Source of the DNA: Candidatus Accumulibacter similis
GTDB lineage: Bacteria; Pseudomonadota; Gammaproteobacteria; Burkholderiales; Rhodocyclaceae
Direction of reading: 5' to 3'
NCBI GenBank assembly: GCA_013347225.1
Contig: CP054595.1
Location: 3,530,415 to 3,594,414 of the forward strand
DNA length: 64,000 nt
This document shows, in pieces, positions 50,756 to 59,301 of the stretch. Position numbers and translations under genes: made by a program. The notes under the pieces were generated by a model. That model was not told the origin of the DNA. It searched no databases and saw only the letters and a list, made by a program, of their open reading frames with translations. Every line of letters starts with the position of its first letter. The stretch's first letter is position 1.

Positions 50756-51201
50756 TGCGGCACCACACCCTGGAGCACCGGTTTGTCCGGAATGCGCCAC
50801 GCGAGTTGGAACCGGGCGTTCTGTACATCTCGATGGAATACGCAACCGCGGTGCACTCGTGCTGCTGCGGTTGCGGGGAGCGTGTGGTGACTCCGTTCAC
50901 GCCGACGGACTGGCGGATAACGTTCGACGGCGAGTCCGTGACGCTCAATCCCTCGGTGGGCAACTGGAACCAAGATTGTCGCTCGCACTATGTGATCGAA
51001 AGAAATCGCGTTATCGAGTGTGGCCGGTGGTCTGATGTGCGCGTTGAAGCCGAAAGGCGCCGTGACAAGCGGGCGAAAGCCGCTTATTTCGGTCGCGCCA
51101 CGGCGTCTGCGCGACTTGACGCGACGCCGGCTGCACCCTCCAGTGATACGGAGCAAACCAGAGGATTATGGTCTCGCTTTTGGGCGTGGTTTTCGAAGTA
51201 A
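50755..51201 (+). CDS. DUF6527-like Cys-rich protein
   Basis: A 148-residue protein. HSCCCGCGERVVTPF (Cys36, 37, 38, 40) and CRSHYVI (Cys75, His78), plus ECGRW, give a zinc-site-like set; NPSVGNW includes a conserved-looking Ser67. This is the DUF6527 pattern, a family found beside multi-ubiquitin and ThiF genes. It probably is a ligase or processing enzyme of the modifier (inference). The tail is basic and ends in an amphipathic LWSRFWAWFSK helix. Start overlaps the E1 stop (TGATG). Confidence 0.78.
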   Translation: MRHHTLEHRFVRNAPRELEPGVLYISMEYATAVHSCCCGCGERVVTPFTPTDWRITFDGESVTLNPSVGNWNQDCRSHYVIERNRVIECGRWSDVRVEAERRRDKRAKAAYFGRATASARLDATPAAPSSDTEQTRGLWSRFWAWFSK

Positions 51202-51394
51202 TCCAACCCTGCCTTTCCTGCAGCGTAAGGACTTCTGTTGTTGCGGCCAACGATAGCTTCATGCTCCTGAGGGCGAGTTCGTTTGCGGGAGCGGAAGGGC
51301 AGCGACGCTTCAAAGCGGACGGTGCTCCCTGCATATCGAGGGACTTCAGAGGATCGGCGCGCGCCGGTCAAGACCCGCCCTTCTCGCTCACATA

Positions 51395-52525
51395 CTAACA
51401 GATAAAGTATTTCTGTGCATTTGGCGTTTGTTTTTTGAGTTTTCCAAGGTATAATATGGAGCATGAACTCTCCACTGATGCCGCAGAGGCCGGTTTTCAG
51501 TTCCAAGCGCATGGAACAGCAATGGGTACGCATGCAAGGCGTCAAGATGATGCGGGCAGGCATGCCGGCGAGTCATGTGGCGCACCATTTGGATGTTTCC
51601 GTGCGCGCGGTTTTCAAATGGATCGCAGCATTCTACGACGGTGGTCAGAATGCGTTGCTCGCCCGAGAAGGAGCCGGCCGGCCGCCGAAGGTCACCCCGG
51701 AGCAGTTGCGATGGATCGCCGATACGGTGCGCGACCGCACGCCCGACCAGTTGAAGTTCGAGTTTGGGTTGTGGACCTTGCGCCTGATCGGCAGTCTGAT
51801 CGAGCGGCAGTTTCAGATGACGCTGAGTCTGCCGACGCTGGGCAAGGTCATGCGACAACTCGGATTCACGGCCCAGCGCCCGCTGTACCGGGCCTATCAA
51901 CAGGATGCGACGCTGGTGCAGCGCTGGCGCGAGGAGGAATACCCGGCGCTCCAGGCTCGTGCGAAGGCTCGTGGGGCATTGATCATGTTCGCCGACGAGG
52001 CCGGGATGCGCTCCGACTACTACCACGCAGGCACGACGTGGGCGCCTCGCGGTCGGACGCCGGTGGTGCGCGCTACGGGCCGACGCGACTCCGTCCAGAT
52101 GCTGTCGGCCGTTGGTACGGGAGGGCAACTCCAGTTCATGCTGCACGAGGGCCTGGTCAACGCCACAGTATTCCGCAGCTTCCTCGAACAACTCATGCTG
52201 GGCGCGACGCAGCGCATTTTCTTGGTTGTCGATGGTCATTCGATTCATAAAGCCAAGCTGGTGAGCGAATACGTCGCGTCCACCGACGGCATGCTGGAGT
52301 TGCACTTCCTGCCGCCTTACTCGCCGCAACTCAATCCGGACGAGCAAGTGTGGAAAAGCGTCAAAGAGCGCGTAGCGAAACAGAAGCCGCTCGACAAAAT
52401 CAGTCTGCGGGGTCTGATTCAGGCAGCACTGGAACGTCTTCAGAATCTCCCAGAGATCGTGCGAGGGTTTTTTAGGCATCCGGACTGCGCTCGTACAATA
52501 TGAACTGCAGTTGTTTATGGATTAG
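51395..52525 (+). mobile_element. IS630-family insertion sequence
   Basis: The 1131-nt element begins CTAACAGATAAA and ends TTTATGGATTAG, imperfect inverted ends, and is flanked by TA at 51393-51394 and 52526-52527, the usual IS630 target duplication. It lies 190 nt after the DUF6527 gene. Confidence 0.75.
51463..52503 (+). CDS. IS630-family transposase
   Basis: A 346-residue DDE transposase. The N-terminal HTH (VKMMRAGMPASHVAHHLDVS) and a conserved LMFADEAGMRSDYYHAGTTWAPRG region are followed by FLVVDGHSIHKAKLV and LPPYSPQLNPDEQVW, the D-D-E active-site blocks of IS630/Tc1. Full length; probably functional. Confidence 0.9.
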   Translation: MNSPLMPQRPVFSSKRMEQQWVRMQGVKMMRAGMPASHVAHHLDVSVRAVFKWIAAFYDGGQNALLAREGAGRPPKVTPEQLRWIADTVRDRTPDQLKFEFGLWTLRLIGSLIERQFQMTLSLPTLGKVMRQLGFTAQRPLYRAYQQDATLVQRWREEEYPALQARAKARGALIMFADEAGMRSDYYHAGTTWAPRGRTPVVRATGRRDSVQMLSAVGTGGQLQFMLHEGLVNATVFRSFLEQLMLGATQRIFLVVDGHSIHKAKLVSEYVASTDGMLELHFLPPYSPQLNPDEQVWKSVKERVAKQKPLDKISLRGLIQAALERLQNLPEIVRGFFRHPDCARTI

Positions 52526-52577
52526 TAGTATGATTGCCTAAAATATCAGGCATAAAGCAATATATTGCACAACATAG

Positions 52578-53799
52578 GGAACCACTGATCAATGGACCTA
52601 AACACGCGCCAAAACCGCTCTCGGCCGGGAAGCAGAGCGCGCGCGGTCAGGCGTCGCGTCATTTCGGCCGATTTCTCGCGGGTTCAAAGCCGCGTCTTGG
52701 CCTTGGCTGCTCCTTTTCGGGGCCCTTCGCCGTGCTCAGGACGCACCTTGGCTGTAAAGGGCCAGAAGCTGTCGCTTTGCGATAACCAGATTGGCCAGCG
52801 CAAAGAGGATGTGCAACTGGGCGGTGTTCTTCTTCAGCCCCCTGTAGCGGACCTTGCGATGGCTGAAGAGATTCTTCACGATGTGGAAGGGGTGCTCGAC
52901 CTTCGCGCGGATGCTCGCCTTGACCGATTCCAGGCGACGCAGCAGTGGGCCAAGCTTGCTCTCCTTCGGGATCGCCTTCAGCTTGCTCCGCTTGGTCGCC
53001 ACTTGCCAGTCGATGTCCCGGTCTTTCAGCTCTTCGCGCTTCTCGACGCCGGTGTAACCGGCATCCAGATACACGGTCTTCTCTTCGCCGTGCAGCAGTT
53101 CGGCGGTCTGCGTCACGTCGGCGACGTTCGCCGCCGTTCCCACCACCGTATGCACCAGACCGCTCTCAGCATCGACCCCGATGTGCGCCTTCATCCCGAA
53201 GTGCCACTGGTTGCCCTTCTTCGTCTGGTGCATCTCCGGATCGCGGGCCTTCGCTTCGTTCTTCACCGACGGCGGTGCGGCAAGGATCGTCGCGTCGGCA
53301 ATCGTTCCCTCACGCATCATCAGCCCCTTGGCCGTCAGTTGCGCGTTGATCGCCGCGAAGATGGCCTTCGACAGGTCCTTCTCTTCCAGCAAGTGGCGAA
53401 ACTGCAGCAGCGTCGTCGCATCCGGCGCCGCCTCTCGCGACAGATCGATCCGCACGAATCCCCGCAAAGCTTGGCTGTCGGTTATCGCATCCTCTACCCC
53501 CTCGTCCGACAGGCCGTACCATTGCTGGACCAGGTACACCCGCAGCATACGTTCCAGCCCGATTGGCGGCCGGCCGCGCTTCCCTTTCGGGTAGTACGGT
53601 TCTATGATCGCCAGCACGTCTTGCCAAGGGATCACCTGTTCCATGTCGGCAAGAAAGCGCTCGCGTCTGGTCAGCCGCCTCTTCCCGGCAAACTCGGCTT
53701 CCGAAAAGCTGATCTGCTTCACTGGCACAATTCCATCATCGGCGACGTGCACATTATACCAGAGGCATCGTCCGCCGGGACGATTAAATCAGTGCTTCC
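52578..53799 (-). mobile_element. IS5-family insertion sequence
   Basis: A 1222-nt element with terminal inverted repeats GGAACCACTGATCAAT and GGAAGCACTGATTTAAT, flanked by the 4-bp direct repeat ATAG (52574-52577 and 53800-53803). It is oriented so that its transposase runs leftward. Confidence 0.82.
52736..53752 (-). CDS. IS5-family transposase
   Basis: A 338-residue DDE transposase of the IS5/IS1194-like group: KGKRGRPPIGLERMLRVYLV, EAAPDATTLLQFRHLL, ADATILAAPPSVKN, a mid-protein YLDAGYTGVEKREEL (second D block) and KASIRAKVEHPFHIVK (E block). Full length. Confidence 0.9.
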   Translation of the reverse strand: MHVADDGIVPVKQISFSEAEFAGKRRLTRRERFLADMEQVIPWQDVLAIIEPYYPKGKRGRPPIGLERMLRVYLVQQWYGLSDEGVEDAITDSQALRGFVRIDLSREAAPDATTLLQFRHLLEEKDLSKAIFAAINAQLTAKGLMMREGTIADATILAAPPSVKNEAKARDPEMHQTKKGNQWHFGMKAHIGVDAESGLVHTVVGTAANVADVTQTAELLHGEEKTVYLDAGYTGVEKREELKDRDIDWQVATKRSKLKAIPKESKLGPLLRRLESVKASIRAKVEHPFHIVKNLFSHRKVRYRGLKKNTAQLHILFALANLVIAKRQLLALYSQGAS

Positions 53800-53858
53800 A
53801 TAGCAGTCTTCAAGAACGCTTTCTGACTTGCAAAAGACAGCGTACCGCCTATTATGCT

Positions 53859-53881
53859 AGGCATTCCACTGTGAAATGCCT
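53859..53881. promoter_or_regulatory. HipB operator candidate overlapping the hipB start
   Basis: AGGCATT (53859-53865) and AATGCCT (53875-53881) form a 7-bp inverted repeat with a 9-nt spacer. The right arm covers the hipB start codon, so HipB binding would block its own translation start region and promoter. Confidence 0.6.
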
Positions 53882-54220
53882 ACTTCAATGAGCCGATTCG
53901 AAACCCCGATGCACGTCGCCGACCAAGTGGCGCAGCTCGGCCAGCGAATCCGGATCGCCCGCATCCGCCGCGGCTGGTCCGTGGCTGATCTGGCGAGCAA
54001 GGCGGGCGTCAACCGCAACACGCTGACCGCGCTGGAATTGGGCAAGCCCGGCACGGCGATTGGAGTGTGCTTCACTGTCCTGTGGGCCCTGGGCCTGGAC
54101 CGGACGTTGGAAGGCGTGGCCGACCCGGACGCCGATCTGCATGGCAAGGCGCTCGAAGCGGCGCAGCGTCCTCGCCGCGCAGGCAAGCCACGCAAGAGCA
54201 GCGACGACTATGACTTCTGA
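53876..54220 (+). CDS. hipB: HipB-type antitoxin / XRE regulator
   Basis: A 114-residue XRE helix-turn-helix protein (VAQLGQRIRIARIRRGWSVA, LASKAGVNRNTLTALELGKP). It is the antitoxin and autorepressor of a hipBA module. It overlaps hipA by 11 nt and has a basic tail (RPRRAGKPRKSSDDYDF). It appears intact although its hipA partner is broken. Confidence 0.88.
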   Translation: MPTSMSRFETPMHVADQVAQLGQRIRIARIRRGWSVADLASKAGVNRNTLTALELGKPGTAIGVCFTVLWALGLDRTLEGVADPDADLHGKALEAAQRPRRAGKPRKSSDDYDF

Positions 54221-54910
54221 ACGCGAGGCCTACGTCTACATTCAGCTTCCCGGCACCCTGGAGACGGTCCCGGCGGCGTTGCTGCGCGTGCAGACCTTGC
54301 CCGACGGCACACAGATCGGCCGCTTCCGCTACGGCGATCGCTATCTCGCGCGGCCTGAGGCGGTCGCACTCGATCCGTTCCGGATGCCCCTGGCAAAGCA
54401 GGTGTTTGAATTCACCGCGCTCAGGGGCATCCCGGGCGCGGCACGCGATGCTGCGCCGGATGCCTGGGGCCAGCGGGTGATCGAAAACAAGCTGGAGCGC
54501 AGCGCGGCCGATCTCCAGGAGATCGACTACCTGCTCCACGGGCCCCAGGATGGCGCTGGGTATCTGAGCTTTGGACTGAAGGCAGCCCCCCCGCAGCCAG
54601 GCGCACCTACAACCGCACACATCAACTGGACGAACTGATCGCTGCTGCGCAGGCCATCGAGGAAGGCAAGCACGTGGCTGCGTATCTGCTCGAACAACTC
54701 GATCCGGGCACCAGCATGGGGGGAACGCGGCCGAAGGCCACTATCGAAGACGGCCAATGCCTGTGGCTCGGCAAGTTCCCCGCCAAGGATGACCGCTGCA
54801 ACCTGCAGCGGGTCGAGTTCGCGACGCTGGATCTAGCTAGACGGTGTGGCCTGAACGTGACCCAGGAACGGCTACAAACGGTCGGCCACGGCGACGTGCT
54901 GATGCTGCAG
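54210..54910 (+). pseudogene. hipA: hipA toxin gene, 5' part (frameshifted and interrupted)
   Basis: Starts MTSEREAYVYIQLPGTLETV. At a C-run (54586-54592, seven C) the frame ends; one additional C restores AAPPAARRTYNRTHQLDELI, after which the next frame continues through AFATLDLARRCGLNVTQERL-like sequence to DVLMLQ at 54910, where an IS21-family element is inserted. Joining codon 54908-54910 to 59309 gives DVLMLQRFDREH, the expected HipA sequence. The kinase is therefore inactive as it stands. Confidence 0.88.
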
Positions 54911-55317
54911 CCTTGACGCTCACGAAACCTGACCCTTTTTCGCTCACGAGAATGGATCCATCGGAGGCACAGGTGGTGGTCTGTGCGCGGCTTCAGGCGA
55001 GGGTGAAGGGGTTGCGGCAGCGGGGTTCGGCAAGCGGTGCGCGGGGACTTCTGGCGTATGGGAGGGCAGCCGTGGCGTTGCGGGAGAGGCGCCCCGGAAC
55101 TGGGTCAAGGGCAGGCTGCGGCTTTTCGCAGCCTGGCGCAGCGTCCCTTGACGCAGCGCAGGGGCGATACGCTGGGGCGTGGCAGTCAGAGCGGCAGTAT
55201 CGCGCTGACTGCCATGCAGACGGGCGTTTTCGGACGTTGGGCCGGCGTCGCGGTCGGCGAGAAGCGACCGTGACGCGGGGCGAACCCACTGCCGCCGTTC
55301 GCTGGCGCTGGCAAGCG

Positions 55318-56139
55318 CTACGCGGACGCGTCTGGCGAAGTCCTCTTGCGCGACGTGGCGCGCGTGGGGGCAGCCGGCGGGGCCGTCGTCTGGCGTTCCT
55401 GGGAAACGGCCGGTTCGCTGCGCAGACTCGAACCACTCAGGCGCAGGATCGTGCAGCGATGCTGCAGGCGGTCGAGGAGCGCATCGACCAGCGCCTTCTT
55501 CTGAAACAGCTCGTACCAGTCGGGCAGGTCGAGATTCGTCGTGACGATCGTCGACAGACGCAAGCTGTAGCGCTGGTCCATCAGGCGGAAGAACGCATTC
55601 ACCTGCTCGGGTTTCAGGTTGAGGTAGCCGAGTTCGTCGATGGCGATCAGCGGCAGGCGGCACAACTGATTGAGCAGCCCGACCGTCGAGCGGTCGGCGA
55701 GCGAGGCATACAACTCGTCGAGCAGAACCTGCGCGTTATAGAACCGGGCACGGTAGCCATTCAGACAGGCTTCGCGCAGGAGCCCGACGGCGATTCCCGA
55801 CTTGCCCGTTCCGGGAGGGCCGATCAGCAGCAGGTTCTCGCCGCGCCGCAGAAAGTCCAGTCCCGCAAGGCTCAGGACCTGCGCCTTGTTCACGCTCGGC
55901 TGGTGGGCAAAGGGAAACGACTGCAAGGTCCACGGCCAGGGCAGACGCGCCTGCGCCAGACGATAAGCGAGGCTCTTCTCGCGCCGCGCCGCGTCTTCGG
56001 CGCTGAGCAGACGAAAGACGACCTCCGCAACGGGCGAACCTTGCCGCTCGGCGGCATCGAGTTCCTCGTCGAGGACGCGAGCGATGCCGGAGCAACGCAT
56101 CTGCTCGATCAGGGCACGCAGGCGCTCACGCATCCTCAT
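55318..56139 (-). CDS. istB: IS21 helper ATPase
   Basis: A 273-residue AAA+ ATPase: MRMRERLRALIEQMRCSGIA, Walker A LLLIGPPGTGKSGIAVGLL, Walker B LPLIAIDELGYLN and the sensor STIVTTNLDLPDW. IstB assists target capture by IstA. Its first codons overlap the istA stop. The C-terminal 25 residues are unusually Pro/Thr/Arg-rich. Confidence 0.92.
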   Translation of the reverse strand: MRMRERLRALIEQMRCSGIARVLDEELDAAERQGSPVAEVVFRLLSAEDAARREKSLAYRLAQARLPWPWTLQSFPFAHQPSVNKAQVLSLAGLDFLRRGENLLLIGPPGTGKSGIAVGLLREACLNGYRARFYNAQVLLDELYASLADRSTVGLLNQLCRLPLIAIDELGYLNLKPEQVNAFFRLMDQRYSLRLSTIVTTNLDLPDWYELFQKKALVDALLDRLQHRCTILRLSGSSLRSEPAVSQERQTTAPPAAPTRATSRKRTSPDASA

Positions 56140-57517
56140 CCCCCTCGTCGAGATGGAAGAACGCCCCGGCGACCTGCTGCAGGATCATCGCCTCCAGGCG
56201 GCCGAGATCGAAGAGACCGAACTGCAGCGCCTGCGCCACTGCGGCCAGGAAGGGTGCTTGCGGATAAGTCCGCCGGAATGCCAGCAAGCGGCGCAGCGGC
56301 CGCACCCCGCGGCCATGCGCCTGTTTGACCAGAGCCGCGACGTACGCGTCGAGCACCGGGTGGTGCCCCTGCAGCAACGTCGCCTCGGGCGCTGGCGTGC
56401 GGAGTCGGCCCTGCGGTGTCGGGTGGTGTCCGGGCAGCTTCTGCTTCGCACCGCGGATACCGATCAGGCGCGGGTGCACCGCGACGACCTCGTCGCGCGC
56501 ACAGATCCGCAGTTCGTCGGAATACAGATACACCGTCAGCGTCTTCCCCACCCAGCGTTCGGGAACCGAGTAGCGATTGGTCTCGACCGACACGAAGCCG
56601 TACAGATCGACCACCCGCTCGGCCACCTGATAGACCGGTGGCAGGACAGCCGGCAGCCGTTGCAGGCAGGGCCTCTCGACCGCGTAGGCCGCGCTCGGCG
56701 CCATTCCGAGGACACGCTTCGGCTTGGCATTCGCCACCGTCTCGCACCAGGCCCGCGCCTGCTCGTTCAGGTCGGCGAAATCGGCGAACGTCCGGCCGGC
56801 CAGGAAATGGCCTTCGACCCAGGCAAAGGGTCTTTCGACGCGCCCCTTGCGATCGGGTTGATTGACCGGGTGGGCACGGAAGGCGAATCCCAGCGTGCGC
56901 GCGAACGCCACCATCTCGGGCGCGAACACCGCGTCGTCGCCGGCGCCGTCGACGACGATCACGCTCGTGTTGTCGATGACGCAGGTCGGGCAGCAGCCGG
57001 CCAGGAAGCGCACCGCCTCGAGCAGGAACTGCTTGGCCTCAAAGCGCGTGAAGCGCGGGTAGTACCGGATGAACAGACAGCGCGAGTACGCCAGGATCAA
57101 GGACGCGCATTGTGCCGTCAGCGTCTTGCCGGCGAGGGTCACGCGGTGCGGCGAGGTATCGTGCTGCATCTCCTGGCCGGGCGCAAAGACATACTCGCCC
57201 GAGCGCTTGGGCGGGGTGCGCAGGCCGGCTTCCCGGATCCAGCGGGTGAGCGTGCTGTAGCCGGGATCGACGCCCAGTTCCGCCTGCAGCATCTCCTGTA
57301 GGCGGACCCCGTTGCCGCGCACGCGAACGAAAGCGGCAGGGAGCCAGAGGCGTACCGGCGCCGGGCACGCGGGCTCGCGCGCCTCGGCAAGAACCGGCGA
57401 TCGCAGAATGCGGCGAATGGTATTACGCGAGAGACTCAAGAGCCGACTGATCTCGCGTATCGCCAGGCCTTGCTGATGCAGCGTCTGGACGGATTGACGA
57501 ATCTCTTTGGATATCAT
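56126..57517 (-). CDS. istA: IS21 transposase
   Basis: A 463-residue DDE integrase. N-terminal HTH (QQGLAIREISRLLSLSRNTI), catalytic core with EMQHDTSPHRVTLAGKTLTA (first D), IDNTSVIVVDGAG (second D) and VNQPDRKGRVERPFAWVEGH (E), and a C-terminal beta-barrel (VDLYGFVSVETNRYSVPERW). It overlaps istB and the ParB-like gene. Confidence 0.93.
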   Translation of the reverse strand: MISKEIRQSVQTLHQQGLAIREISRLLSLSRNTIRRILRSPVLAEAREPACPAPVRLWLPAAFVRVRGNGVRLQEMLQAELGVDPGYSTLTRWIREAGLRTPPKRSGEYVFAPGQEMQHDTSPHRVTLAGKTLTAQCASLILAYSRCLFIRYYPRFTRFEAKQFLLEAVRFLAGCCPTCVIDNTSVIVVDGAGDDAVFAPEMVAFARTLGFAFRAHPVNQPDRKGRVERPFAWVEGHFLAGRTFADFADLNEQARAWCETVANAKPKRVLGMAPSAAYAVERPCLQRLPAVLPPVYQVAERVVDLYGFVSVETNRYSVPERWVGKTLTVYLYSDELRICARDEVVAVHPRLIGIRGAKQKLPGHHPTPQGRLRTPAPEATLLQGHHPVLDAYVAALVKQAHGRGVRPLRRLLAFRRTYPQAPFLAAVAQALQFGLFDLGRLEAMILQQVAGAFFHLDEGDEDA

Positions 57518-58421
57518 GTGGGCAGATCCGGGTCAGATGGCGCTGCAACGATTCGAGCGCCGGTTGCAGAGCAGCCACGGCCGTCCTGACGACCGGCGGC
57601 AGAGGGGTCGCGGACGAACTCAATGCGGACAAACGCCGCTTCAGGCGGGTGCCGACGGCTTCCAGGATGCGCACATCGGCGAGCACCTCGCCTTCCGGCC
57701 CAGCACGCAGACGTTCGGCAACCTGCTCCTCTTGCCGGGCTGCGACGGCCTCGAGCAACAGTTTCGGGGACTCGACCATGCGCTCACGCACGGGTCGCGC
57801 AGCGCGTTGGTACTGCGCGAACCAGTTGGCCAACTGCCGCGTTGACAGGGGCGTTTGGCGCAGGGTCGCGAGCAGTCGTTCGGCGTGCGCGCTGTTGGCG
57901 CGCGCCAACGGTCCGAGGATGCGCACCGCCGCCCAAGTCGACACCTGCCCCTGGCGTACGGCCTCGAGCAAGGCATCCGACAGACCCCCGAGCAGTTGCA
58001 GGCGGCGATTGACCCAACTCGCATCGCGCCCGCAACGCCGGGCGACTTCGTGTTGGCTCAACGACGCGCCGGAAATCAACTCGCGCAACAGGAAGGCTTC
58101 TTCGATCGGCGCGAACGATCGGCTGTGCGTACGCGCCAACACGCCCAACAGCGCCTGCACGAGGTCCACCGGCCAGCACTCGACCTCTGCCCGGTCGCGC
58201 CCGAGGGAACGCAGCGCGGCGATCCGGCGATAGCCGTCGACCAGGATGAACGCCTGGCCCTCCCCGGCGACCGCGATGCAGGGAACCAACTGCCCATCCG
58301 CGGCGATCGATCGGGCCAGACGCGTGATCGCCGGCGGGTCCGGCAGGCGAAGCGATGCGTAGCGCAATTCGAGACGGTGCAGGTCGAGGGTCAGAACCCC
58401 CACAGCCGACGACTGATCCAT
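57423..58421 (-). CDS. ParB-like nuclease-domain protein in the IS21 element
   Basis: A 332-residue ParB/Spo0J-fold protein: LRLPDPPAITRLARSIAADG, QLVPCIAVAGEGQAFILVDG, YRRIAALRSLGRDRAEVECW, then an HTH (SQHEVARRCGRDASWVNRRL). It is upstream of istA and its last 95 nt overlap the istA start, so the three are one operon. The start at 58421 has GGAGG 8 nt upstream. A role in target-site choice or in transposase control is inference. Confidence 0.85.
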   Translation of the reverse strand: MDQSSAVGVLTLDLHRLELRYASLRLPDPPAITRLARSIAADGQLVPCIAVAGEGQAFILVDGYRRIAALRSLGRDRAEVECWPVDLVQALLGVLARTHSRSFAPIEEAFLLRELISGASLSQHEVARRCGRDASWVNRRLQLLGGLSDALLEAVRQGQVSTWAAVRILGPLARANSAHAERLLATLRQTPLSTRQLANWFAQYQRAARPVRERMVESPKLLLEAVAARQEEQVAERLRAGPEGEVLADVRILEAVGTRLKRRLSALSSSATPLPPVVRTAVAALQPALESLQRHLTRICPHDIQRDSSIRPDAASARPGDTRDQSALESLA

Positions 58422-58588
58422 GCGAGAAACCTCCTGTCGGACCCAGCGTAGCGGCCACCTGCCGCCAGGGCGAGCACGTCGTCTTTTGCAATTCCTCAGG
58501 GTGAGGCGCAAGCCGCTGTAATGACGGTGATTTCGACCATCCACGCGTCACTCTTTGCAAGCGCGGCGTCCACCACACGGGACAAACG

Positions 58589-58933
58589 CTAGGTGCCTGA
58601 AGGAATGGGCATTTCAGCCTTTGACGCGTCCATCTTTGCAACCTGCCCGGTCGCCCTGTCCTGCGCCCTGTGCCGCTGCCGGGCACGGTTGCGCTCGGCG
58701 TACTCCGGGTGCTGGCGTCGATAGTCCCGCCAATAATCCGGATGGCGTTCTGCCCAGGCCTTCTGCACCCGCTTCTGGTTCTCGCGATAGTCCGGATCGT
58801 TCTGCCGCTTGGCCGCCTGCCAGCGCCGTCGCCGTTCGCGTTGGCAGGCGGCAGCGGAACAGAAGCGTTGCTCGGCCACTTGCGGGCGTGGCCGAAAGAG
58901 CTCTTGGCACGCCTGGCATCTCCGGAATTCCAT
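58589..58933 (-). CDS. Cys-rich zinc-finger-like protein in the IS21 element
   Basis: A 114-residue basic protein. MEFRRCQACQELFRPRPQVA then EQRFCSAAACQRERR gives a CxxC...CxxxxC zinc site. The rest is rich in Arg, Gln and Tyr with repeated DPDYRENQKRV, HPDYWRDYRRQ, HPEYAERNRAR units, a pattern for nucleic-acid binding. It lies 167 nt upstream of the ParB-like gene. GGGGAG precedes the start. Confidence 0.68.
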   Translation of the reverse strand: MEFRRCQACQELFRPRPQVAEQRFCSAAACQRERRRRWQAAKRQNDPDYRENQKRVQKAWAERHPDYWRDYRRQHPEYAERNRARQRHRAQDRATGQVAKMDASKAEMPIPSGT

Positions 58934-59301
58934 GGTGGCTGCTCCCCGCACGAGATGGTGATGTCGGGCGGCAAGATAGGGCTGCCGGAGTGTGTGTTGG
59001 CCGTCAGTCGGTCCAGGAAATCCGGGGAGGGGCCGTTCCCGGTAACGGGCGCCGTGACGGGGGACCGGGTCGCGCCCTCACGAAGAAGCGTCTTCGGACC
59101 AGCGCTCCATCACTCCGGGCCACCAGCCGCCATCGGAACCGATGCCGCTCAACCTGGCGAGACGTCTCCCGGATTCTCAGCAGCCAGAACATCTCCCCTT
59201 GCGGCGCACGCTCCAACATGCCCGAGCAGACCTCTCGCCAAGCCCGCGCTGTGGGTCAGCTTTGGTGAGCAGAAACGGGTCAATTCTGGTGAGCGCCAAG
59301 G

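Larger units (their letters stand above)
54911..59301 (-). mobile_element. IS21-family element with extra ParB-like and zinc-finger genes
   Basis: A 4391-nt element inserted in hipA with a 7-bp target duplication GCTGCAG (54904-54910 and 59302-59308). The ends are inverted repeats beginning CCTTGACGCTCAC and CCTTGGCGCTCAC, with second internal GCTCAC copies, as in IS21 multiple terminal repeats. It carries istA, istB, a ParB-like gene and a small Cys-rich gene, all on the minus strand. About 400 nt at the left (54911-55317) and 368 nt at the right (58934-59301) show no gene. Confidence 0.85.

Noticed and set aside
54844..56328. A 494-codon plus-strand open frame across the IS21 left end and istB
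   Set aside because: No motif and Arg/Gln-rich composition; istB on the minus strand has complete AAA+ motifs.
57423..58421. Chromosomal or ICE partition ParB inside the second segment
   Set aside because: It is within IS21 ends, overlaps istA, and no ParA accompanies it; the ICE parAB pair is at 24.9-27.7 kb.
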